Source of the DNA: Ignavibacteriales bacterium
GTDB taxonomy: Bacteria; Bacteroidota; Ignavibacteria; Ignavibacteriales; Melioribacteraceae
DNA length: 64,000 nucleotides
Reading direction: 5' to 3'
NCBI GenBank assembly: GCA_021740915.1
Contig: JAIOYW010000014.1
Span: 96,840 to 160,839, forward strand
The translations under genes were made by a program, and so were the position numbers. Positions 33,156-43,800 of this stretch are shown one piece after another. The notes beneath the pieces are model-generated. The model made no database searches. It was not told the DNA's origin and was given only the letters and a program-made list of their open reading frames with translations. The first letter of the stretch is position 1. Each line of letters begins with the position of its first letter.

Positions 33156-34889
33156 CTATTCGACCGAATGTTTCTTTTTATCTTCGTCATTAATTTTTTC
33201 CCAACCCCTAATAAATACTGAAGGGGTTACCCCAGTGTGTTCCTTAAATGCCTGAATAAATGCAGTTCTGGAGAAATAGCCAACCGATCTTGCAATACCC
33301 TCAATTGAGAATTTGTGATTCTCACCTGGGGTTTTTATTATTTTGATCGCCTCAGATATTCTCAGTGTTTTAATGTAATTAGAAAAATTACCATATTTCG
33401 AATAGCTAAAAGCCTTGGATAAATATGTCCTATTCGAATCCATCATTTCCGCAAGTTTTATTAAGGTGAGGCAGTGGTCCACAAACAGTTTTCTCTCTTT
33501 TACCATTATGTCTGCTTTTTCGTACAACGAAAAATAACATAAATTTTCTTGTCTGTCCTTTAATTCGAAGTCATCTAAATTGCTGGGATTAATTTGTGAC
33601 GATGCAACATTTTCGAGATTCTTCCTAATAAGAAGTTTATTTTTTCGCTGCAGAATTATGCTGTGGGTGATCACTAACGAGGTTATAATTATACCAGAAA
33701 TAGACAAAAGGATCAACAGAATTTTCTCAAATCTATCTTTTTCAACCTGTGAATTAAGTTGTTCAATTTTATACTCTGAATATATATTAATGAAAGTTTT
33801 TCTCGCAAGCAGGCTGTTATGTTCTTTAGTAAGTTTTAATGATTCTTCAAAATGGAGTGTAGCATTAGAATAATCTTCCTCGTTCAAGAATAGCTTTGTC
33901 AGGAGAATAGCAACTTTCAACTTTTGATCGAGTCTAAGATTATCGTATCCAATCTGGTTCACAATTTTTTCGATAGAAATTCTGGCTTCATTGAATTTCT
34001 TTTCCTCAAGTAATGTCTGAGAAATATTTATAATATATGCAAATATATCATCTTTAAGTTCGAGTTTTTCAGCAATAATGAGCCCGGCATTCAGATGAAG
34101 CATTTGTTTTGGTTTGTTCTTTATTATTCTGTAAAGATCAGATAATTCGGCATTTATATAAGAAAAATAAGTTGAGTCACCTCGGTTTTCTAACGGCTGC
34201 CGTATTTTATTGAAGGAATTTGAGAAAATGGCAATAGCCTTGTCATAATTTTTTCTCTCTTTCTCGATCAATCCTAAATTATTAATGATTACATTTTTTC
34301 GCCAAAGCTTCCACTGTTTAAGATCTCCTTTTAAATTCATTGCTCTCATATAGTAAGATTCTGCTAAATCAAGTAGTCCGGCGGCAAAATGAAGATCGCC
34401 TATATAGTGATAAACATTTACTAAATCCTCTGATGATAATTGTGACTTTTCAAAATTTTCTTTTGCTTTTAAAATGTATATCATTGAACTATCATATAGT
34501 CCATCTGCTTTAAATGTTTCACATTTGCTAAGATAAAGATTCCCAAGCAAGTGGTCTTGCCCAGAGGATTCTGCGAATCTGATTGCATTATTTAAAATTT
34601 CGTACTTCAGTCCAGATTTTATGAATCTAGCCTTATTCCCATATACGATGATATAGAGTTCTTCGTTTTTTTTCAGAATTGGCAACAAAATATCAGTGTA
34701 ATGGACTGCACGGTCGTCCGGGAGCAGCAATAATTTTTCAATGAAGGATTTAACGGAGTCCTCAAGTTCTTGTCCTTTAATAACGGAGATACTTCTAATA
34801 TTTATATCGATATCCCGGATGGGATCAGCCATTATAGAAAAAAAAGGACTCAATATTAATATTGTGTAAAATACAAGCCTGGATTTCAT
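33156..34889 (-). CDS. TPR-transmembrane-AraC one-component regulator
   Basis: 577 residues. An N-terminal signal sequence (LVFYTILILSPFFSIMA) is followed by a periplasmic-type TPR array (about 60-375) with repeats such as LVNVYHYIGDLHFAAGLLDL and NLGLIEKERKNYDKAIAIF. One membrane helix follows (ILLILLSISGIIITSLVITH, about 392), and a cytoplasmic AraC/XylS DNA-binding domain ends the protein (about 470-570). That domain has two HTH motifs: LAEMMDSNRTYLSKAF and IEGIARSVGYFSRTAFIQAF. Such proteins are frequent in Bacteroidota and link an envelope signal to transcription without a kinase. It is divergent from the LamG T9SS gene (145 bp apart), its most likely target; control of the flanking purine blocks is possible. 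Confidence 0.88.
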   Translation of the reverse strand: MKSRLVFYTILILSPFFSIMADPIRDIDINIRSISVIKGQELEDSVKSFIEKLLLLPDDRAVHYTDILLPILKKNEELYIIVYGNKARFIKSGLKYEILNNAIRFAESSGQDHLLGNLYLSKCETFKADGLYDSSMIYILKAKENFEKSQLSSEDLVNVYHYIGDLHFAAGLLDLAESYYMRAMNLKGDLKQWKLWRKNVIINNLGLIEKERKNYDKAIAIFSNSFNKIRQPLENRGDSTYFSYINAELSDLYRIIKNKPKQMLHLNAGLIIAEKLELKDDIFAYIINISQTLLEEKKFNEARISIEKIVNQIGYDNLRLDQKLKVAILLTKLFLNEEDYSNATLHFEESLKLTKEHNSLLARKTFINIYSEYKIEQLNSQVEKDRFEKILLILLSISGIIITSLVITHSIILQRKNKLLIRKNLENVASSQINPSNLDDFELKDRQENLCYFSLYEKADIMVKERKLFVDHCLTLIKLAEMMDSNRTYLSKAFSYSKYGNFSNYIKTLRISEAIKIIKTPGENHKFSIEGIARSVGYFSRTAFIQAFKEHTGVTPSVFIRGWEKINDEDKKKHSVE

Positions 34890-35034
34890 TCCAACAATAA
34901 TTATCGTTATTCCAAATATATGTTCATTAATGTCAATTTGTTAAAACAGGACACTCTTGAAACCGATTTTCATTAATAAAAACCATATTTTTAGGAAAAA
35001 ATATAATTAATAAATATCAACCCGAACAATTGCT

Positions 35035-38000
35035 ATGAAAAGAATTAATAATTTTTGTTTGCTTTCTGTGCTTTTTGTTTATGTCAATATGTTTGCAAAT
35101 CAAAACCTTGCCGCTGTCGTAAACATTATTGAAGATAATTCCATCCTAGATTTCGATATTTTAATGTTTAAGTCTAAAGGTGCAGTAGATTTTTCAACTT
35201 CAAGTTCAGGTGTAACGTCGAAAAGTGAGACAAATATTGAGCTCGTTAATAATTACGCCCTTGCGTTCAACGGATCGGATGCTTATGTTAATTGTGGCTC
35301 TGGCAGTTCGTTTGACATTAACGGCGATAAAATCACAATTGAAGCTCTGATCAATACGGCTGATATTGATCAGCCTTGGCAGGCTATTGCCGGTAAACAA
35401 ATAGACGGTTACGGTTATTATGGATTAATTCTTGATAGCGATACTAGGAAACCTGCATTATACCTAAAAATTGGGGGAACTTGGGCAAAGAGGGTTATAG
35501 CCTCGCAAGAACTTTCCGCTAACACATGGTATCACATAGCTGCGGTTTATGATGGCAGTCTTGCAAGTATCTATATTAATGGTAAACTTAACGCATCCAA
35601 CGCTTGTGCAGGTTCACTTTCATCAGATCTTTACACCCCGTTTTATATAGGCATGAATAATAATGTCTTTTTTAATGGTAAAATTGATGAGGTACGTCTT
35701 TGGAACACTGCCAGAACACAGGAACAGATTATTAGGAATATGTACAAAGAACTCACGGGCGCTGAGGAGAATCTTGCCTCATATTTCAAAATGAGCGATG
35801 GAAGCGGTGCCACATTAACAAATAACAAATCGGGGGCAGCGAATAATGGAATTATTATAGGAGCCGCTTGGTCGCTATCCTCTGTCTTTACAGACCCAAG
35901 GCAGGCATTGGAATTTGACGGTACAGATGATTGCGTGAGTCTTTCATCTGATTTTAGCGCTGAATTAGATAACCTTGCGAATTTTTCTATGTGCGGCTGG
36001 ATATTTCCCACTCAGTTAGATGATAATAATTGGGGAACAATCTTTAGCCGCAAATCACCGGCAAGTAATTGGCCAAGTAAAAGATTTGGTATATGGCAAC
36101 TCCCAAATAATGTCTATAGCCAGTCAGACGATATTTATATAGTAATCAGTAATCCTGACAGTACTTATCTGAATTATAATGGCTGGATAGAATTATATAC
36201 TACGACTAATGTACTTAGATTAAATGAATGGAACCACCTGGCAGTAGTTTTTGATGGTACCAAGGCTGGTATTTATGATGCATTAGAAATTTACGTCAAT
36301 GGGAAATCTGAAGTCTATACAGGAGCAGATGTTGGTTGGTTCCAATTTCCTTATTATCTTTCATCAGGATTTGAATCCGTTTATCTTGGGAAGTACGAGA
36401 ACGGCAGTTACTTTAAGGGCGGCAACTTTGATGAATTTTCGTTCTGGAATATCAGTTTGACCGAAGACCAGGTTCGTGAAATTATGTGCAGAAATTTATC
36501 CGGCAATGAACCGGGCTTGTTTGCTTACTATCGTTTTGATCAATACGATGGCACAACTCTTTACGATGCAACTTCAAACGAATATGATGGGACTTTAACC
36601 AATATGGAAGCGGCAACTGACTGGGTTGCTTCAACAGCTTATAATACGTGGACTGGCGCTGAAAGTTCTGATTGGTCAACTCCAGGCAATTGGAGTCGTG
36701 GTTTAGTTCCGTCAGCAACTGATAATGTCGGTTTATATAAATGGGATTTAGGAAATGAAATCACAATAAGTGGAAACCCCACAATAAACAATATATGGTT
36801 TTCCTCTGGTGCTTCACCCGCTTTTAGCAGTGATCTTACTGTTAATGGTATTATTTCTCTTGGAAAAGATATCAATTTCGGAAGCAGCAAAATTACACTT
36901 GGTGAGAATGGTTATTTATACGAAGGTAATTACAGATTTTACGGCACAAATGGAACTATTACAACAACACGAAATTTCGGTGTCATTACGGATAAAAATA
37001 TTGCTGGTTTGGGAGCAGTAATTTCAGCAGGATTTGAGCAAATGACGGTTTCGAATGCGGAAGATTATTGGATTTCTGCTAATGGGAACTATATTTTTTC
37101 AGGTGTAATAAATGGTAAAAACGCTTATAGTAAAAGTGGTTATGACATGTTTTATGATCCATCCTGGGGAGGATGGCGTATTAATGTAAGTGGAACTAAT
37201 TATGCTTTTCTTAATATTTCTACAGCAGAAGACCCTCCTGCTTCAGGATGGAATTATTATGATAGGTACTGGGGGCAGTGGTTTGCCTCAAATTTGAGTG
37301 TAGAGGAAACTACACCCGTTCTTGGAAATACTACGATAACCCGTGGGCACTCAGGACATCTTAACAGTATTTACAGGTATTATAATATTGAGTCGAATAA
37401 TAATAGCCTACTTTCAAAATTGGTTTTTAACTATAATGAAAATGAATTGCATGGCTTAACAGAATCAAATTTAGATTTATACGGATCGACTGATAGATTA
37501 ACCTGGAACCCTTTTGTTTGGACTCAAGTTGATGCTACGGCAAATACAGTAACTTGGGTTGGGGAAATGAATTACTCCTATTTTACAGCCGGTGATAAGT
37601 ATGATATATTACCAGTAGAACTAATTTCTTTCTCTGCAAAAGTGTTTGAGAACAAGGTTCGACTCACCTGGCAAACCGCAACAGAACAAAACAATTACGG
37701 TTTCGAAATTGAACGCGCTTTATCTCCAAATGATGGTGATCTTGATTGGGAAAAAATAGGTTTCGTTCCGGGGCACGGAAACAGCAATTCACCAAAATTG
37801 TATTTTTTTAATGACGATTCCCTGATAGCTGAGCCTGTGAGAAACTACCGCCTCAAGCAGATAGACACAGACGGTAAATTTGAATATTCTTCGGTCGTTT
37901 CCATTGACATGGACAATATACTGACTAAGGTATTCGAATTATCCCAGAATTATCCAAATCCCTTCAATCCTTCAACTAATATTAGCTACGAAATACCAAA

Positions 38001-38190
38001 GGAGGGATTAGTTAAGCTTAAAGTCTATGATATACTCGGGAATGAAATAACAACACTAATAAACGAAGTGCAAAAGCCCGGTGTTTATAACGCAAAATGG
38101 TATGCTTCAGGTCTATCTTCAGGCATCTATTTCTATCGTCTTACTTCTGGCAGTTTTACTGAAACGAAAAAGATGATGCTTGTGAGATAA
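35035..38190 (+). CDS. Secreted LamG-domain protein with T9SS C-terminal domain
   Basis: 1051 residues with a signal peptide (NNFCLLSVLFVYVNMFANQ). Two concanavalin A-like LamG/laminin-G_3 domains are seen: about 83-240, including WYHIAAVYDGSLASIYINGK and FNGKIDEVRLWNTARTQEQI, and about 285-510, with WNHLAVVFDG and FDEFSFWNISLTEDQV. A beta-rich region with WTGAESSDWSTPGNWS, resembling a G8-like/cell-surface repeat, follows. The T9SS domain has LSQNYPNPFNPSTNISYEIP and ends KKMMLVR. No catalytic motif was found, so glycan binding or adhesion is more likely than hydrolysis. No strong ribosome-binding site. It sits alone between the two purine blocks, divergent from the AraC-type gene. Confidence 0.87.
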   Translation: MKRINNFCLLSVLFVYVNMFANQNLAAVVNIIEDNSILDFDILMFKSKGAVDFSTSSSGVTSKSETNIELVNNYALAFNGSDAYVNCGSGSSFDINGDKITIEALINTADIDQPWQAIAGKQIDGYGYYGLILDSDTRKPALYLKIGGTWAKRVIASQELSANTWYHIAAVYDGSLASIYINGKLNASNACAGSLSSDLYTPFYIGMNNNVFFNGKIDEVRLWNTARTQEQIIRNMYKELTGAEENLASYFKMSDGSGATLTNNKSGAANNGIIIGAAWSLSSVFTDPRQALEFDGTDDCVSLSSDFSAELDNLANFSMCGWIFPTQLDDNNWGTIFSRKSPASNWPSKRFGIWQLPNNVYSQSDDIYIVISNPDSTYLNYNGWIELYTTTNVLRLNEWNHLAVVFDGTKAGIYDALEIYVNGKSEVYTGADVGWFQFPYYLSSGFESVYLGKYENGSYFKGGNFDEFSFWNISLTEDQVREIMCRNLSGNEPGLFAYYRFDQYDGTTLYDATSNEYDGTLTNMEAATDWVASTAYNTWTGAESSDWSTPGNWSRGLVPSATDNVGLYKWDLGNEITISGNPTINNIWFSSGASPAFSSDLTVNGIISLGKDINFGSSKITLGENGYLYEGNYRFYGTNGTITTTRNFGVITDKNIAGLGAVISAGFEQMTVSNAEDYWISANGNYIFSGVINGKNAYSKSGYDMFYDPSWGGWRINVSGTNYAFLNISTAEDPPASGWNYYDRYWGQWFASNLSVEETTPVLGNTTITRGHSGHLNSIYRYYNIESNNNSLLSKLVFNYNENELHGLTESNLDLYGSTDRLTWNPFVWTQVDATANTVTWVGEMNYSYFTAGDKYDILPVELISFSAKVFENKVRLTWQTATEQNNYGFEIERALSPNDGDLDWEKIGFVPGHGNSNSPKLYFFNDDSLIAEPVRNYRLKQIDTDGKFEYSSVVSIDMDNILTKVFELSQNYPNPFNPSTNISYEIPKEGLVKLKVYDILGNEITTLINEVQKPGVYNAKWYASGLSSGIYFYRLTSGSFTETKKMMLVR

Positions 38191-38230
38191 AAAACCAACT
38201 ACAATGAACACAAAGGAAAATATAAAATAA

Positions 38231-38260
38231 TTTCTCTCTTTGCGTCTTCGCGGTTAATTT
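38231..38260 (-). repeat. Dispersed repeat, short copy 3, inverted and overlapping the xdhD-like stop
   Basis: On the minus strand this reads AACCGCGAAGACGCAAAGAG, followed by AGAAA, a shorter relative of the elements at 20019 and 23995 lacking about nine central bases. Its first bases supply the TAA stop (38254-38256) of the xdhD-like gene. Confidence 0.65.
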
Positions 38261-40824
38261 TTTCTAACGGACTTCACGCGAGTTTTAATAGGCAGAGTAA
38301 AATATCTTGTGCCGTCATACTGATAAAACGCATTAGCGACTGCTCCGGCAGTGGGTACAAGCCCGATCTCGCCCACACCTTTTGCCCCGTGCGGTCCATT
38401 TGGGTCGGGTACTTCAATGCCGATAACTTTTACTTCAGGCATCTGCTTTGCTCTTAATATTCCGCAATTCCGCAATTTGGTACTGACAGGGAAACCATCT
38501 TTCATTTCAAGATCCTCTGAAATTGCATATCCCAGTCCCATATGTACCGAACCCTCAATTTGTCCTTCAAAAAGCGAGGGATTGATAATTTTGCCGGCAT
38601 CGTGAGCAGCATATATAGTATCAATATTTCCTTCGTCATCCAGAGTAACAACCTGAGTAGCATAACTATATGAATAATGAGTTACGATTTCGCGGGATGT
38701 GTCACCCGGTTTTGTGGTCCAGTCGCAGGTCCAATGTCCGTGATACACATTTCCGGAGAGCTCCGAAAGCGAATTTCCAGCGAGGTCTGCACGTAGTTTT
38801 TTACAGGTATCATGGATAGAATTTCCGATGATTGAGGTAGCCCGTGAAGCGGTTGTCATTCCGGAAATGGCGCCAGATGCAGTATCCACGATCACCTCGA
38901 TGATATCCGGATTGATTCCGGTTTCTTCACAAAGGAACTGCACTGCCATTGTATTAACTCCCTGTCCCATCTCGGTCCATCCATGGTGCAGGATCACTTT
39001 TTCGCCCGAAATTATCTCGATCCTGATCCTTCCCTCGTCAGCCATACCATTACCAATTCCGGTATTTTTAATGCCGCATGCAATACCGGCATATTTTGCA
39101 TTCCGGAAAATATCCTTAACGGAAAGGAGCGTCTCTTTTACACCGGCTCCGGCACGGATAATCTGTCCGGTTGAAGTCATATCTCCCTCAGTTAGGGCAT
39201 TATCGTAACGGAACTGCCAGCGGTCGAAACCGCCCTGCTCACATAGATCATCAATGCAGTTTTCGATGGCAAAGGTTACCTGGTTTACCCCAAAACCGCG
39301 CATAGCTCCGCAGGGGATATTATTAGTGTAAACAGCTTTACTTCTCACTATAACGTTTGGTATAAAATAAGCTCCGGTTGCATGGCCCGCGGCTCTCTCA
39401 AGCACTTTCATTCCAACTGAAGCATAAGCCCCGGTATCGCCGAGAATATCAGCCTTGAGCGCTGTAAGTTTTCCGTTTTTATCGCATCCAAGGGTGTATT
39501 TCATACGTAGGGGGTGCCGCTTGGGATGCATGATAATAGACTCCTCTCTTGTAAGTGCGACTCTCACTGGTTTTTTGAGGAGAAATGCAAACAGTGCTGC
39601 ATGACCCTGAACTGTCAGATCTTCTTTGCCTCCGAAACCACCTCCGTTAGGAACAAGAATCACTCTGACTTTTTCAAGCGGAAGTCCAAGCAGACCTGCA
39701 ATCTGCTTTCTGTCCTCATAAACTCCCTGTCCCTGAGAAAGGACTTCAACAGTATCGCCGGACATACGAGCGACCGAGCATTCAGTCTCCATGAATCCGT
39801 GTTCAATCCTTTGTGTGTTGTAAACTCCGGAGGAAATGTAAGCCGATTCCTTCAATGCAATTTCAGTTTTGCCCCGGTCGATGTTTGTTTCTGAGAGCAA
39901 GTTGCCTTTTGGGTGGATTTTATTAATGTCAGGAGCGAGTGCAGTTTCAGGGTCTGTAAGGGGAGGGAGAACCTGATACCTTATATCAATAAGTCCGGCA
40001 GCAGCCCGCGCAATATCTTCTGTCTCAGCTATTACGGCAGCGATTACATCTCCGATATATCGGGTTTCTTCACCGAGCGCAATCATCAGAGGCCAGTCTG
40101 GTACAATCAATCCGGTATATCGGTTGCCAGGTATATCTCCGGCAGTGATCACCCTGATCACTCCATCGAGTTTTTTTGCTCTTGAAACATCAATCGAAAG
40201 AACTTTTGCCCTTGGATGGTCGCTGAATTTAAGAGCGCCATGCACCATTCCATCGAGCTGAACATCAGCTACGAACGGACTTCTGCCGAGTACCGCATCA
40301 GCGGAATCGTATTTAGGGTGCCGTCTGCCAACTCTGCCGTCGGTGGTTACTGCCGGGATTTCCTTCAGATCACGAATAGCTTCGGCTGCAAAAAGAATTG
40401 AATCGATTATCTTCTTATATCCGGTACACCGGCAAAGATTATGGTTCAGCGCTGCGGCAATATCTTCACGGCTCGGTGACGGATTGTGATCGATCAGAAC
40501 TTTAGCCTGCATAACAATACCCGGAGTGCAAAATCCGCATTGAACGCCGCTTTTTTCGACGAATGCGTTCGCAAACACCCTTTGTCTGTATTCACCGATA
40601 CCTTCAATTGTTACCACATGCCCGTCCGCTACCTTCCGCATCGGGATAACACATGAAAGAACACTTTTCCCGTTGAGTTCAACCGTACAGCAGCCGCAGG
40701 CAGCCTGTGGGGCACAGCCATCCTTTGGTGAAAGGATATGTTCCCGCTCCCGCAGGTATCTTAGCAAAGGCAATTCAGGATCGCCGTTATATTCCTTTTT
40801 TATTCCGTTTATCGTGAATTGCAT
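38254..40824 (-). CDS. xdhD: XdhD-like molybdenum hydroxylase (2Fe-2S plus molybdopterin, no FAD domain)
   Basis: 856 residues against 956 in E. coli XdhD. Residues 1-150 hold the two [2Fe-2S] clusters: CAPQAACGCC plus a following cysteine, then QCGFCTPG and LCRCTGYKKI. The rest is the molybdopterin-binding domain, with GGFGGKEDL, CGAMRGFGVNQVTF, a GWTEMGQGVNTMAVQF Q-loop, and the catalytic glutamate in GAKGVGEIGL. There is no FAD domain between, so electrons must go to a separate partner, for which YgfK next door is the candidate. The family was named a putative selenate reductase subunit but is now tied to anaerobic purine use. ATG 40824 is preferred to an in-frame TTG at 40848. Confidence 0.9.
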   Translation of the reverse strand: MQFTINGIKKEYNGDPELPLLRYLREREHILSPKDGCAPQAACGCCTVELNGKSVLSCVIPMRKVADGHVVTIEGIGEYRQRVFANAFVEKSGVQCGFCTPGIVMQAKVLIDHNPSPSREDIAAALNHNLCRCTGYKKIIDSILFAAEAIRDLKEIPAVTTDGRVGRRHPKYDSADAVLGRSPFVADVQLDGMVHGALKFSDHPRAKVLSIDVSRAKKLDGVIRVITAGDIPGNRYTGLIVPDWPLMIALGEETRYIGDVIAAVIAETEDIARAAAGLIDIRYQVLPPLTDPETALAPDINKIHPKGNLLSETNIDRGKTEIALKESAYISSGVYNTQRIEHGFMETECSVARMSGDTVEVLSQGQGVYEDRKQIAGLLGLPLEKVRVILVPNGGGFGGKEDLTVQGHAALFAFLLKKPVRVALTREESIIMHPKRHPLRMKYTLGCDKNGKLTALKADILGDTGAYASVGMKVLERAAGHATGAYFIPNVIVRSKAVYTNNIPCGAMRGFGVNQVTFAIENCIDDLCEQGGFDRWQFRYDNALTEGDMTSTGQIIRAGAGVKETLLSVKDIFRNAKYAGIACGIKNTGIGNGMADEGRIRIEIISGEKVILHHGWTEMGQGVNTMAVQFLCEETGINPDIIEVIVDTASGAISGMTTASRATSIIGNSIHDTCKKLRADLAGNSLSELSGNVYHGHWTCDWTTKPGDTSREIVTHYSYSYATQVVTLDDEGNIDTIYAAHDAGKIINPSLFEGQIEGSVHMGLGYAISEDLEMKDGFPVSTKLRNCGILRAKQMPEVKVIGIEVPDPNGPHGAKGVGEIGLVPTAGAVANAFYQYDGTRYFTLPIKTRVKSVRKN

Positions 40825-40851
40825 ATTATTTCTTTCTTCGTTCTTCAAATA

Positions 40852-43800
40852 TTATTTACCCGACAAAACTGTAAGTTTGCCGGCGTTTTTAAGTAAAAAG
40901 TACATTTCTGCCGCTTTCCGGAAGGAAAAACTTTCAGGACCATCCGCTAAAAGAGTTATTTCAGAAATAGAAAAATTCGCTGCATCAAAACATGCGGAGG
41001 CTGCTTTGCAGTAATAACGAATCTCAGAACCATTCACCGAAAGCGTATGAATTGCGCCGTTTTCTTTGTAAAGCAATCTTTCACCGGTAATGAAATATCC
41101 GCTTTCCTCAGAATTAAAACTTTCCTCTGTAAGGTGGAAATGGGGCTTGGTTTTATATGGCGCGCCGGAGGTCGGGCAAAAAGTGCTGCAGTTTCCGCAT
41201 TCATTGCAGAAACCGGCTATTGTGATTATCTGTTCTTTTTGTTCAATTCTGAATTTTTCAGTCACCGAATATGTGATTTGCTCCCCGGAACGTTTGGCAG
41301 TAAAAACAGGGAGTTCTCCGGTTTCTGCCTCGTAGCTCATGTTCGCAAAATTCGGGCATACAGTTACACAGATATTACAAACATCATCACAGTAAAGGCA
41401 TCTTTCTGCTTCGGCAACTGCCGCTTCCTCATCAAGAGCGGGGTGGACAAGAGTAAAATCTTTTCTTCCGCTGACCGGAATTTCAGGAAGCGCTTTTCCG
41501 AACACCCGGAATGCCAGCTTATTTTGATGGGCGGCGCGATCAGTTATCTTTTCACCTGTCGGGTTATTAAAAGATTCCGGTTTTCCAATACGTGCAATTA
41601 TTTCCAGGGCGGTCTTTCGTCCATCGCCCATCGCATTTATAAGCGAATCCGCTCCTCTGATAGCATCCCCGCCGGCAAAAACTCCGCTGATCTGTGTTTC
41701 GAAAGAGCCTTTCCGATTTCCGATCTCCGTATCAGGAAGGAAATCAGGAATAATATCTTGTCCTATTGCTGTAATTACAGTATCAAATATCAATTCATGT
41801 TCAGAGCCTTCTACAGGCTCCGGCTTAGGACGTTCTCCCGGAGCAGCTTCTCCCAGCTTCATTTTGATACATTTCAATGCGAGGCGTTTACCATCTGTTT
41901 CTTCTATTGCAACCGGGGCGGTGAGTTCAAGAAGGCTGACTCCTTCTTCGAGCATTGCATTAATCTCATCCGCGCCTGCAGGCATCTCTTTTTTTGTCCT
42001 GCGGTAAACCATTGTAACATTGCCGTTTTCTCCGACAATCCTAATAGCTGTTCTTGCTGCGTCAATTGCGGAGAGACCGCCGCCGATAATTGCTATGTTT
42101 TTGCCAATATTTATCGCGTTTCCAGAGCGTACTTTTTCGAGAAAATTCAGTTGATCAAGCACATCGGCAGAATCTTCCCAGGGGATGTTGAGTTTTTTTC
42201 CTTTTTCGGCTCCGATTCCAATATAAATGAAATCATATTTTTTTCTTAGCTGATCAAATAATTGAGTGTCAACTCTCGTCCCGAAATAAAACCTGACACC
42301 CATTGAACGAATTATCCCAATATCGGATGTAATACTTTCATCACTCAGTCTGAAATAGGGGATCTGACCTGCGACCATTCCTCCGGCATATTCTCTGCTT
42401 TCATATAAATCAACATCAACGTCCGCCGCTGCCAGAAAATAAGCACATGTAAGCCCTGAAGGTCCGGCGCCAATTATTGCAGCCTTTCTTTTTGATGCGG
42501 GCCTAATCTGAATTTTTTGCGAATCACCTGCCTTTTCGGCGATGAACCGTTTGATTCCTCTGATCAGCAGGGGATTATCATAATTCATTCTTGTGCATTT
42601 TGTCTGGCAGAGGTGATCGCATACATTACCTGTCATATTAGGCAATGGATTGTTCATTAGGACTGCCTTATATGCCTCGTCATATTCCCGCCTGCTGGTG
42701 TGATACATGTAATCGGGCACATTCTGATCAACGGCGCATGCCTCAATGCATGGGGCATGTATGCAGTCGTATTCGGTAAGTTTACGCGGTGTTTTAATGT
42801 TTTCGTACGGAAAACTGCTTTTATTGTAATATTTATTTTCAAAAACTTCACCGGCGTATTTTCTCAGGTTTATTAAGCCGGCAGAAGAGAGATTTGTTTC
42901 ATTTCCTCTGGACATAATGAATCCATCGAGGCTGCTACTGCCTGATAAGGAAACGGCGCTGCTTATCTCTGACAGGTATTGTTTAATTCTGAGATATCCT
43001 CCCGGTTTCAGTAAATCGGAGCAGACGGTCAAGGGACGGATGTTGCAGGCAAGAGTATCAGCAGCGTTGAAGCAGTCAATTCCGGCTGAGAATGAAATAT
43101 CGAGTGAACCTTCGAAATCCTCCTGCAATTTCCAGGCAAGATTAATACTGAGAGGATGCAGGGCTCTTCCGCTTGTATATACCATCTTTTCACTTCCGGG
43201 AAGCCACCGGGTCCTGTTCAGCGATTCAAGTGTATTTGTTAGCTTTAGTCCGAATTCGACATTGTTTACCGAAGCGCTTTTTCGCAGGTCATTTATTATC
43301 CTTTTCGCATCGTCATATTTCAGATCATGCCCGAACGCTTCATCAGGAACAATAATATCGTAGCCAAGCTTTTTATTGAGAATTTCCCTGAGGAATTCCT
43401 GCCCGAGCAGTGTGGGATTCAATTTCAGAGTTGTATGGATTTTCCGTTTTTCGATGAGATACCGGCATATACTTTCAATTTCTCCGGGAGGGCATCCGTG
43501 CATTGTTGAAAGTGTCACGTTATCGGAGATACAATCCGGGATATCAATTTTGTCTGCTTCAGGATAGAATTCAGCAAGTTCCCGGACTTTTTTTTCCAGT
43601 TCCTCACCGCATCCGGTCATTTTATCGAGGAACCACTGTACGTTTGGATTAAGTATTCCTTTAAGATCGTAGCCGACACTCATGTTGAAAATAAATCCAG
43701 AACTTGAATTTCCCCATCCGTATTTATGTCTGAGCGCGTGAATAATAACCCAGGCGTTCAGATATTCATCAAACGATTCATTTATTTTGAGTTCCTGTGA

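Noticed and set aside
20019..38260. CRISPR array formed by the repeats
   Set aside because: Copies are kilobases apart with no regular spacers and no cas gene.
41047..42249. 400-codon plus-strand frame antisense to ygfK
   Set aside because: Lies wholly within ygfK, whose motifs are intact; the translation is cysteine- and phenylalanine-rich, as expected of a shadow frame.
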